Below, in pieces: positions 23,645 through 31,148 of a stretch of 39,951 nt of DNA. The translations under genes and the position numbers were made by a program. The first letter of the stretch is position 1; the number at the start of each line of letters is the position of its first letter. The notes beneath the pieces were generated by a model. That model searched no databases, had not been told where the DNA came from, and saw only the letters and a program-made list of their open reading frames with translations. The stretch comes from Bacteroidia bacterium (GTDB taxonomy: Bacteria > Bacteroidota > Bacteroidia > Chitinophagales > Saprospiraceae): positions 1-39,951 of the forward strand of contig JAUIKE010000063.1 of the NCBI GenBank assembly GCA_030430845.1, written 5' to 3'.

Positions 23645-24535
23645 ATGAAAAAAAGAAAATCCCTAAAACGTTACGACGTCACCGACAGAGGCCAGAACCA
23701 CTTGATCTATGAGGCCGAATACAATGAAAACGAAAAACCACTGGTAGAAATAGAATACAGCCAGGGTGGCGTACCTATTTCCACCAATACCTATGAATAC
23801 GATGAAGAGGGGAACCTGATCAGCGAATCCCTACAGGGAGAGGAGAAAGAAGCCTTCCAGCGGCTCGACTACGTCTACAGCGACGATAAAAAGAAAATGA
23901 CCAAAACCCTGACCTATGCCGACGGCTCAACCGAAAGGGAAGAGGTGGAAATAGATAACAACCAAAAGACCATTCGTAAATACGATTATGAGGGAGAACT
24001 GGAGGAAGAAACGATCGAAACTTTTAGAGCGGACGAGCAGGTAGAAACGGTAGAGCATTACAATGCCAATATGGACAGCCGCGAAAAGCACGTCTATTCC
24101 TATGATGATAACAACAAAATGATCAAGGAGGAAGTCTACGTGGATGAAGAACTTTACATGACCACCGAATGGGAGCGAGATGAAAAAGGCAGAGCGCTGA
24201 ATGAAGAGGCTTATGACGAGGACGGCGACTTAATCCATAAGCATTATTACAAATATGAAGGGGACCTGCTCATGGAAGAGGGCATCGAAGAATATCGATC
24301 TTATAACAGCAAGCTCCGCTTCCAATTCGAGTATGATGCGCAGGGAAGGATCACCCGCCAGGTACAGGAAACCTATACCGGCGAGCTAGTCCAGGAAATC
24401 GCTTATGAACTCAACGAGCAGGGCGATGTGGAAATGGCCCATTTTGTTCGGACCGGCTTGTATCATATGATCTATGGACAGAGTACCGCCGGGTACAATC
24501 AGAGTTTGAAGAATGAGATTGAGTATTATGAGTAG
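23645..24535 (+). CDS. Cytoplasmic YD-repeat (RHS-like) acidic protein
   Basis: The 296-residue protein is very acidic and charged. Degenerate YD/RHS-type repeats occur throughout, for example TYEYDEEGNLISES, VYSYDDNNKMIKEE, EAYDEDGDLIHKH and FEYDAQGRITRQ. No signal peptide is visible; the N-terminus is basic (MKKRKSLKRYD), unlike secreted RHS proteins, so it is likely cytoplasmic. Stand-alone repeat proteins of this size are known in bacteria but their function is poorly defined, and no toxin domain is present. It may act as a binding scaffold or immunity-type protein. It converges on the ABC permease gene, and both coding ends lie in the same terminator stem. Confidence 0.6.
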   Translation: MKKRKSLKRYDVTDRGQNHLIYEAEYNENEKPLVEIEYSQGGVPISTNTYEYDEEGNLISESLQGEEKEAFQRLDYVYSDDKKKMTKTLTYADGSTEREEVEIDNNQKTIRKYDYEGELEEETIETFRADEQVETVEHYNANMDSREKHVYSYDDNNKMIKEEVYVDEELYMTTEWERDEKGRALNEEAYDEDGDLIHKHYYKYEGDLLMEEGIEEYRSYNSKLRFQFEYDAQGRITRQVQETYTGELVQEIAYELNEQGDVEMAHFVRTGLYHMIYGQSTAGYNQSLKNEIEYYE

Positions 24536-24578
24536 AAAGCAAAATGGGGCCGATGGCCCCATTTTGCTTTCTACTCAT
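24528..24578. terminator. 24-bp-stem hairpin between YD-repeat and permease genes
   Basis: Perfect arms 24528-24551 and 24555-24578 have the loop GAT. The left arm covers the YD-repeat gene's final codons and stop (24533-24535). The right arm covers the permease stop (24571-24573) and the following codon bases. Both proteins therefore end in Tyr-Glu. The GGCC-GAT-GGCC core matches that of the 3223-3259 hairpin. Confidence 0.85.
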
Positions 24579-26937
24579 ACCTCAATGCCTCCACCGGATT
24601 CCGCCTCGCTGACCAGATTGCCTGAAAGCTAACCGTCAGGGCCGCAATTAATATGGAGAAGCCAATAGCGGCTATGAACGGCAAAGCAGATAATTCCGTC
24701 CGATAAGCAAAGTCCTGCAACCATTGACTGGAGATGAAATAGCCAATCGGAACCGCGATCAGGCTGGAAAGCAACACCCATTTGATAAATCCGCTTACCA
24801 GCATAAAGCTGAGCTGTTCTACTGAGGCACCCAGTACTTTCCGCACGCCTATTTCCTTGGTCCGGATGATGGTAGAATAAGTTGCCAGGCCGAATAAACC
24901 AAGTATGGCTACAAAAATGGCTAAAAAGGTTGCATACAGCAGTGCCTGACCAAAGCGGCGATATTCTTCGTACAAGCTCCCAAAGTCTTCATTTAAAAAA
25001 GAATAGCGAATGGGATGAGCCGGCTCCACCCTGGCCCAAAGTTGTTCAATGGCTGTAAGGGTGGTGGGCAGATCAGTGGCTGACACTTTTAGGCCGGCAT
25101 AATTATTATTCCTTCCCATTCCGATGATCAGCGGCCGGATCCGGCGATCCAGCGCCCGATAGTGATAATCTTTCACCACTCCAATAATGCGGCTATACTC
25201 CTCTTCCCCGGAAAACTTGATTTTCGCCGAAAAAGGATCTTCTACATTATACTCCCGAATAAATGCCTCATTGACGACAAAAGTTCTGGCCGTATCTCCT
25301 GGGAAATCCGTAGAAAAATAGCGGCCTTCTGCTAATTCCAATTCCAGCACATCCATATAGCTTTCGTCCGTGAAGAGCACCCTCGGGTAAGTCAGGTCGT
25401 CCCGGCCCTGAATTTCGAGCGACCAGTCGGGATAGCCGTGGCCCGGCATTCTCGAGGCCGAAGTGGTACTGACCACGCCAGGTATGTTCTTAAACTGTTC
25501 TTCCATGCCTTTAAATTTTCGATAGCCATCATCCGCATTGAAGGGAATGACAACGATCTGGTCTCCCTTGAACCCCAAATCCTGGTTCATCATAAAATTG
25601 ATCTGCTTGTAAATGAACAGCATCACAATGACCAGTACCACCGACAGGGAAAATTGGGTCACTACCAGCGCCCGGCGGAAGGAAGCCCCTCCCTTTCCTT
25701 TTTGCAGGCTCTTTAATACTTTTACCGGCTTAAAAGAAGACATAACAAAGGCCGGATAGAGGCCTGCTAATAAGCCGACTAATATACTCAAGCCTAACAT
25801 TGGCAAGATCCAGCTGAGCCAGTCTCCTCTCAAAAAAAGCAGCTCCCTATCAACGATCTGGTTAAAGCCAGGCAGGAAAAGTTCCACTAAAAAAACAGCG
25901 ATGCAAAGAGCCAATAAAGCCTGGGTAACCGTCTCCATCAAAAACTGACCGATTAGCTGTTCACGCCGGGCGCCTGTCACCTTTCGCACCCCTACCTCTC
26001 GGGCACGCCCCAGGGCACGAGCAGTAGATAAGTTGATGTAATTAATAGCACCGATTAACAATACAATCAAAGCGATCAGGCCAAAAATGTAAACGTACTT
26101 GATGTCTCCTGCCCGGTTGGAGAAAGAGCCGATATTAGCAGAATGCAGATGGATGTCAGAAACGGGCTGCAAGTTCCAGTCGGGTAGTTCTTCAGCAGTC
26201 GGTTTGACATTCAGGCCCCGCCATTCTTCAATTTTGAAGTTGTTGACATGCTCGGTGATCTTTTCCTGAAGGGCCAGGATATTGGCCTCGTCGTTCACTT
26301 TGATATATGTGGCCCGGTTATTGGAGTTCCAGTTGGCATTTCCCCAGGTATAACGAGTATAGACTTCATAGGGAAGGTGTGTTTGCTCTAAAGGCTCAAT
26401 AACTCCCGTGACCACCAGATCAAGCTCATCATTAAAGCGAACGGTCTTACCGACCGGATCTTCTTCTCTGAAAAACAAGCCTGCCACTCGTTCAGACAGT
26501 ACCACAGCATTGGGCGCTTCCAGGATGCCTTTTTTTTGCCCATACTTTAGGGGCAAGTCAAGCACCTCAAAAAAGGTGCTATCCACCATGGCAATGTCTT
26601 CGATGAAGAATTTATTGTGTTCATATTCCAGCATCGTCTCTCCATAAGAAGAGAGGCCGGTGCTCTCAAGAATTTCAGGGAAGTCAGCTGTCAACTGCTC
26701 GGCCAGGGGATCGGGCGTCCAAACGGTGGCTCCTCCGCTTTCGGGCCAGAATCGGTACACTCTATAGATCTGGTCTTTACCGGGAAGCCAGGTGTCATAA
26801 CTCAATTCATTTTTCACATACAAAAGGATAAGGACCGCTACGGCCAGGCCAAGGGAAAGACCGCCGATATTGATAGAGGAATAGAGCTTGTGTTTCCACA
26901 AGTTGCGGAAGGCTGAGTTTAGGTAGTTCTTAAACAT
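24571..26937 (-). CDS. MacB/FtsX-family ABC transporter permease
   Basis: The 788-residue protein has the two-copy layout of large Bacteroidota FtsX permeases. The N-terminal NLWKHKLYSSINIGGLSLGL segment is followed by a periplasmic MacB_PCD domain (about 50-270). Three helices lie near 283-303, 330-355 and 378-400. A second FtsX-type segment then begins SFRRALVVTQFSLSVVLVIV, followed by another periplasmic domain and C-terminal helices after ATYSTIIRTKEIGVRKVLGA. No ATP-binding subunit gene is adjacent, as is common for this group. Such proteins are thought to act in macrolide, peptide or lipoprotein mechanotransmission; no substrate can be inferred. Confidence 0.93.
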   Translation of the reverse strand: MFKNYLNSAFRNLWKHKLYSSINIGGLSLGLAVAVLILLYVKNELSYDTWLPGKDQIYRVYRFWPESGGATVWTPDPLAEQLTADFPEILESTGLSSYGETMLEYEHNKFFIEDIAMVDSTFFEVLDLPLKYGQKKGILEAPNAVVLSERVAGLFFREEDPVGKTVRFNDELDLVVTGVIEPLEQTHLPYEVYTRYTWGNANWNSNNRATYIKVNDEANILALQEKITEHVNNFKIEEWRGLNVKPTAEELPDWNLQPVSDIHLHSANIGSFSNRAGDIKYVYIFGLIALIVLLIGAINYINLSTARALGRAREVGVRKVTGARREQLIGQFLMETVTQALLALCIAVFLVELFLPGFNQIVDRELLFLRGDWLSWILPMLGLSILVGLLAGLYPAFVMSSFKPVKVLKSLQKGKGGASFRRALVVTQFSLSVVLVIVMLFIYKQINFMMNQDLGFKGDQIVVIPFNADDGYRKFKGMEEQFKNIPGVVSTTSASRMPGHGYPDWSLEIQGRDDLTYPRVLFTDESYMDVLELELAEGRYFSTDFPGDTARTFVVNEAFIREYNVEDPFSAKIKFSGEEEYSRIIGVVKDYHYRALDRRIRPLIIGMGRNNNYAGLKVSATDLPTTLTAIEQLWARVEPAHPIRYSFLNEDFGSLYEEYRRFGQALLYATFLAIFVAILGLFGLATYSTIIRTKEIGVRKVLGASVEQLSFMLVSGFIKWVLLSSLIAVPIGYFISSQWLQDFAYRTELSALPFIAAIGFSILIAALTVSFQAIWSARRNPVEALRYE

Positions 26938-26960
26938 GATCGGGTGATTTTAATTTTTTT

Positions 26961-26985
26961 CAATGCCAGGCAGCGCCTGGCATTG
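26961..26985. promoter_or_regulatory. Hairpin in the divergent promoter region of permease and hydroxylase genes
   Basis: The 11-bp perfect arms 26961-26971 and 26975-26985 have the loop AGC. It is 23 bp from the permease start and upstream of the hydroxylase gene. It is too far from either 3' end to be a terminator and could be an operator or leader hairpin. Confidence 0.4.
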
Positions 26986-27022
26986 GTCTATAAAATAGAA
27001 GACTCCCTAAATATGAAATGGT

Positions 27023-27030
27023 TACTTTTG
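27023..27030 (+). promoter_or_regulatory. Possible Bacteroidota-type -7 promoter element
   Basis: The sequence TACTTTTG fits the Bacteroidota -7 consensus TAnnTTTG, 44 bp before the hydroxylase-like start. No convincing TTTG at the -33 position is seen, so the assignment is weak. Confidence 0.3.
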
Positions 27031-27074
27031 ATTAACTTAGAAGCATTAAAACATTAAAACCTTCAATATAACTT

Positions 27075-27665
27075 ATGGAAACCAAGCCTGAATCAGCCGT
27101 ACAAACTCCTGACCGGATCAAGCTGCCTTTTGTTTTTGACGTGGAAAAAATGAAAGAGGAGTATGAAAAAATGGACTTCGGGGACTTTGTTTACTATTCC
27201 GTCGTACCCTTAAGAGCTCCGGCTCACTTGGTGGATACTTCCCTCCCGGCTCCTCCTCCTGCCGATGATTATGCAGATGGCTCCTGGACGGAGTGGATGG
27301 ACACCCCTGAGTTAGTGAAATCCCCCTATTTCACTAGTATCATTGATACCTTTCGAGCACATACAAGGGTAACGCTGGTACGTTTGCTGAGACTGGCGCC
27401 GGGTGAGGAAGTGAAAGAGCACACGGATCCCACTTTAGGTCTGGAGGAAGAAAATTCCGTCATCAGGCTGACCATCCCCATCATTCGCGATGAAGATGTT
27501 ACCTTTTATCTGAACAACACACTCGTTCCTTTCCAGCCGGGCGAATGCTGGTATTTGAGACTTACCGACCCACACAAGATCATCAACGAGGGCTATAACG
27601 AACGGGTTAACCTGACCATCGATATGGTCCCGAATGAATGGGTTCGGAAAATGATCTTAGGCTAA
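27075..27665 (+). CDS. Aspartyl/asparaginyl beta-hydroxylase-like protein
   Basis: The 196-residue protein is a cupin-like 2-oxoglutarate/Fe(II) oxygenase of the Asp/Asn beta-hydroxylase domain family. The first iron-binding His lies in EEVKEHTDPTLG (about residue 117), and the second in TDPHKIINEGYNERVNLTID (about residue 172). LRLAPGEEVKEHTD followed by a core strand RLTIPII is typical. It is small and single-domain. There is no signal peptide, and it may hydroxylate an Asp or Asn side chain or a free small molecule. It stands alone between divergent and convergent neighbours, so context is uninformative. Confidence 0.8.
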   Translation: METKPESAVQTPDRIKLPFVFDVEKMKEEYEKMDFGDFVYYSVVPLRAPAHLVDTSLPAPPPADDYADGSWTEWMDTPELVKSPYFTSIIDTFRAHTRVTLVRLLRLAPGEEVKEHTDPTLGLEEENSVIRLTIPIIRDEDVTFYLNNTLVPFQPGECWYLRLTDPHKIINEGYNERVNLTIDMVPNEWVRKMILG

Positions 27666-27714
27666 TTGATAGTTTTTCGGGGGAGAAAACTCCCCCGAAA
27701 AACCATCAATTAGC
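27661..27714. terminator. 24-bp-stem hairpin between hydroxylase and serine hydrolase genes
   Basis: Arms 27661-27684 and 27691-27714 pair with one mismatch and have the loop GAAAAC. The left arm holds the hydroxylase stop (27663-27665). The right arm holds the serine hydrolase stop (27706-27708) and its last two codons. T5/A5 runs are built into the stem itself. Confidence 0.82.
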
Positions 27715-28947
27715 CTGTATATATTCACTGATTACACTTTGCACCTTTCCGGCCAGCTGATACCAGGCGGTTTCATGCTCATCGATCGAGGCGTCCATAT
27801 TAGTCAGTAACAAGTAGCCTGTACTGCCGACCTGATCAAACCACAGATCACAGGTGGTACCTGGGTCACTACCATCGTGATGGATCATACCATCTTCCAA
27901 GAACCAGAATATGCCCTGATTGTCTCCAACACTTGCGGGTACTACCCCGTTCTCTAATATCGGATTAAACAACAAATCGTAAGCTTCTTTGGAAAACAGT
28001 GTGGTGGATTCCCCTCTTGCTCCTTTCATCATATCCATTAAAAATTTGGCCAGGTCTTCATTACTGGTTTGAATACTGCCATCGGGGTAAGAGTCATTCC
28101 AATAAAGCGGGAGTGAGGTCTGTTCGTCCCAGTATAGTTTGGCAATATTGGTCGAATTAAGGTCAGCGTGATCATAGGCCGTGTAGGTCATCTCCAGGGG
28201 CGTCAAAATATGAGTTTTGACATATTCCTGGAAAGGCTGCTCGCTCGCCACTTCCACCAGGTAGGCTGCCAAAGAAGTTGCGATGTTAGAATAATTCCAG
28301 CTTTCTCCCGGAGCTGTAGCAGCAAAGTTATCCATGCTGTAGCCGTCGCCATTTTCCAGGTAGTAGTCGGCCAAAAAGGCGGCCAGAGGTATGGATTCAC
28401 GCTGGTTGATCCCAAACCCATTCTGCATCAATTCGGCCCCTGCTGTAGCTAAATCCTCGCCTGGCAAGATGTGATAGGCTTGCAGGTACCATTCATCTTC
28501 ATCAACCAAGCCAGAAGTATGGGTGACCAGGTGCTTGACCTGAATGTCGGCACCGGGCTGTTTTGGATTCTTAACGTCTATGGGCAGAATGTCGTTGATG
28601 TTGGTCTCGAGCGTAAAATACCCCTGCTCAATGGCCTTCACAAGCGCCGCTGCTACGAAGGTCTTGCTGATCGACCCGATGGGCTGGGTAGTTTGGTTGG
28701 TGTAATTTTTATCCCCCTGAATGTCAGCCTTTCCAAAGGCTTGTTGGTAAATCACCGCATCATTTTTCACAATAGAAATAGCAAAACCCGGCGCTTCGGA
28801 CTCACTGTAGATGTCAGTCAGTGCCTGGGTCAGTTCTTCGGGGGTGGTAATGGTGTAGGGTGTTGGCTTATCCTCTTTTTCGTTACAGGAAGTCGTTAGG
28901 AAAAATAAGGATAAAAGGAAGACGGATAAAACAAGTGGCTGTTTCAT
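27706..28947 (-). CDS. Beta-lactamase-family serine hydrolase lipoprotein
   Basis: The 413-residue protein has a lipoprotein signal (LTTSC, Cys21) and a class C/penicillin-binding-like serine hydrolase domain. SISK at about 92-95 carries the catalytic Ser92 and Lys95. The Tyr motif lies in SWNYSNIATSLAAYLVE, and the third motif HHDGSDPG takes the place of KTG. Conserved intermediate blocks include LVTHTSGL and PLEMTYTAYDH. The family includes esterases, D-aminopeptidases and carboxypeptidases, so a true beta-lactamase is not implied. It is probably tethered in the periplasm or outer membrane. It lies downstream of a glycosidase pair on the same strand but is separated from it by 144 bp. Confidence 0.92.
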   Translation of the reverse strand: MKQPLVLSVFLLSLFFLTTSCNEKEDKPTPYTITTPEELTQALTDIYSESEAPGFAISIVKNDAVIYQQAFGKADIQGDKNYTNQTTQPIGSISKTFVAAALVKAIEQGYFTLETNINDILPIDVKNPKQPGADIQVKHLVTHTSGLVDEDEWYLQAYHILPGEDLATAGAELMQNGFGINQRESIPLAAFLADYYLENGDGYSMDNFAATAPGESWNYSNIATSLAAYLVEVASEQPFQEYVKTHILTPLEMTYTAYDHADLNSTNIAKLYWDEQTSLPLYWNDSYPDGSIQTSNEDLAKFLMDMMKGARGESTTLFSKEAYDLLFNPILENGVVPASVGDNQGIFWFLEDGMIHHDGSDPGTTCDLWFDQVGSTGYLLLTNMDASIDEHETAWYQLAGKVQSVISEYIQAN

Positions 28948-29091
28948 TTTTACATTTTTGAACGTTACAAATTTTGGTTCGGATCAAGCTAGAAAGCTGT
29001 TCAATTGCTTGATGCTACAAATATGGCGGGTAAACCGACGGAGAGCGTTCTAAAATGAAATTCCGTACTTTTTAATAGAATATTGGTACTT

Positions 29092-31113
29092 TTAAAATGG
29101 AATAATCACTTCTTCTTTAGGGCGGACCAAACCTTCATATATGATTTCATTTCCAGACCGGATGCGTAATTGGAAGCGATCGCTTTTCCGCAGTAGCTCA
29201 ATATCATAGGCCCGGCCGAATAAAAACATCTTTTTGAGTCGTAATTCATTCCAGCTTGCAGGCAAATTCGGAGAAAACCGGATCGCCGAAAAGCCGGCCG
29301 GTTCTATTCCCAGCAGACCTTCGATAAATATCCGGCCGTACAAGGCACTTTCTGCTGAAAGATGCTTCATATTATTCTCTGGATAGGCTTCTACCGGGTA
29401 CGGGACATGGTCGCCCAACAGCCGGGTCGTAGAGTAATGCCTCAATTTTTCAATCGCCTTTTCGTTCTCGCCTACTTTGAGCGCACCTCTTAATGCATAC
29501 AGGGTAGCCCTATCCCAAAACACCTCACGGCTGTCTTTTTTAGCCGGATCATATTCGACTAAAATGCCGTTATCGGTCCAAAGCAGGTCGAATAAAGCTT
29601 TCAGGGTACCCTCTTTCCGCTGATCGATGCCCATGGTAAGCGGCAGGCAGATCCAATGCCTGAGTAATCGATTTTCTTTAAAATATCGATACGTCTCAGC
29701 ATTTTCTATGGTCGCGCCGAAATAATTTTCGATGACTTGCTCCATCTCCCTCAGGCGTTTCTCATAAAGGGCTGAACTGTCATGCAGATCCAGTGCTTTA
29801 GCAATTAGAATGGCATACTTTAAACCGCCGAAATAAAGGGTAGAGGTAGACAAATTGGCGTCGCCCGTCTCAATGCGTCCTTCCATTTCATCCGACTCGG
29901 ACATAACGGCTCCCGCCTGGTTTCTTTTTTTATGACAATATTCCAACGCCCATTCTATCAGGGGCCATAGCTCTTTCGCCTGGTTTTTATCCCCAGAATT
30001 TAACAAATACAAAGAGGTCCCGTATGCAATCATAGCAGCGTCTCCTCTATCCTGGTGGGTCATGGGAAAATGCCCATCCACTTCAAAGGCGTATGGAATA
30101 TGCCCTTCTCCTTCGGGGATATTTTCTAAAAACTTCTTATACGTATTGTAGGCTGCTTCATTACCTATATCGTAGCCTAAATACGGGAAAAACGGGCCAC
30201 TGTACTCAACCTGATCATTCGCCCAGATCCCGACGTAGTAGTTCCCACCTCCGGGAGAATGGACCAGCCCCATGGAGGATTCATAAATACTTTCGGCAGC
30301 CCTTATTTTGGAAAAATAAAATAAGGTGTTCAAAACCGGGTCGGGCGTTTGGAGGATCAGTTGGTTACGGCATACCTCCAGAAAGGACTCCCTTGACTTT
30401 TTAGCCTTTTGGTAGTCGAAGTCCGCGCTGCTTTCATCGTTCAGAGTCGCTCCATAATAAATGGCGGCTGTATGGGTTTGGCCAGGAGCCAGGCTTACTT
30501 TTTCCTGACTGTCAGTCGTTACTGAAAAAATATATTTCCCTTTATATCCTCTTTCGTACTGTTGGTACTGAACAGGAGATAGATGTAATTCCAGATTTTT
30601 GTTCCCTACATTTTCCATTTGCCACTCTTCCACCAGCAGCCTATTTTCCATAGAAGGATACATCTTTTTAGTCAGTTTCAGCCCGTCAACAGGCTTGCAG
30701 TAAAAGGTGATCAGCCCTCCAATCTCGACGGAATCCAGTTTTGCAGGCTGAATGATCTTATTCCCGAGACTTAGCACTGGCGCTATGTCGTCATTCACTT
30801 TCCTTCTGAAATAGGCCCGATACTTTTTCCAATCCGGCTCATTGCTTCTATTAAAAGTTCTTAATTGTGGGAAAATGAGATCTCTTTCAATGCTAAGATT
30901 CCCTTGCTCATCCAAGCCATAATAAATGATCGAGGCCACTTTTTTACCGGCCATTTCGATATTATCGCTATGTGGCATCGAATCGGGTACCCAAAGAATG
31001 CTATGGCGGTCGGTAATGACCCAGCGGTTTTCGCTAGAAAGGGAAGTTTGTGCCCAGGAAGAGCAGCCAAAGAGTAACAAAAAGCAGATAGCGTAAAGTT
31101 GATGGTTTATCAT
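29092..31113 (-). CDS. Secreted six-hairpin (alpha/alpha)6 glycosidase-like protein
   Basis: The protein has 673 residues. It has a signal peptide (LYAICFLLLFGCSSWAQ); a lipobox is doubtful because Phe is at -2. An N-terminal beta domain (to about 250) is followed by an (alpha/alpha)6 toroid with SPGGGNYYVGIWANDQVEYS, a segment ending GYDIGNEAAYNTYKKFL, and DRATLYALRGALKVGENEK. A short beta C-terminal domain ends SAIRFSPNLPASWNELRLKK, like GH65/GH94/GH95/GH78-type enzymes. Exact family and substrate are not recognised. The gene lies 35 bp downstream of the GH20 gene on the same strand, so it may act on the same glycan. Confidence 0.75.
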   Translation of the reverse strand: MINHQLYAICFLLLFGCSSWAQTSLSSENRWVITDRHSILWVPDSMPHSDNIEMAGKKVASIIYYGLDEQGNLSIERDLIFPQLRTFNRSNEPDWKKYRAYFRRKVNDDIAPVLSLGNKIIQPAKLDSVEIGGLITFYCKPVDGLKLTKKMYPSMENRLLVEEWQMENVGNKNLELHLSPVQYQQYERGYKGKYIFSVTTDSQEKVSLAPGQTHTAAIYYGATLNDESSADFDYQKAKKSRESFLEVCRNQLILQTPDPVLNTLFYFSKIRAAESIYESSMGLVHSPGGGNYYVGIWANDQVEYSGPFFPYLGYDIGNEAAYNTYKKFLENIPEGEGHIPYAFEVDGHFPMTHQDRGDAAMIAYGTSLYLLNSGDKNQAKELWPLIEWALEYCHKKRNQAGAVMSESDEMEGRIETGDANLSTSTLYFGGLKYAILIAKALDLHDSSALYEKRLREMEQVIENYFGATIENAETYRYFKENRLLRHWICLPLTMGIDQRKEGTLKALFDLLWTDNGILVEYDPAKKDSREVFWDRATLYALRGALKVGENEKAIEKLRHYSTTRLLGDHVPYPVEAYPENNMKHLSAESALYGRIFIEGLLGIEPAGFSAIRFSPNLPASWNELRLKKMFLFGRAYDIELLRKSDRFQLRIRSGNEIIYEGLVRPKEEVIIPF

Positions 31114-31148
31114 ATTATATCAAGTTGTCCTATTAGACTACTGAATCC

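Noticed and set aside
27706..28947. Antibiotic-resistance beta-lactamase
   Set aside because: The SxxK and Tyr motifs are shared with many esterases and peptidases. The third motif is HHDG, not KTG, and there is no resistance context.
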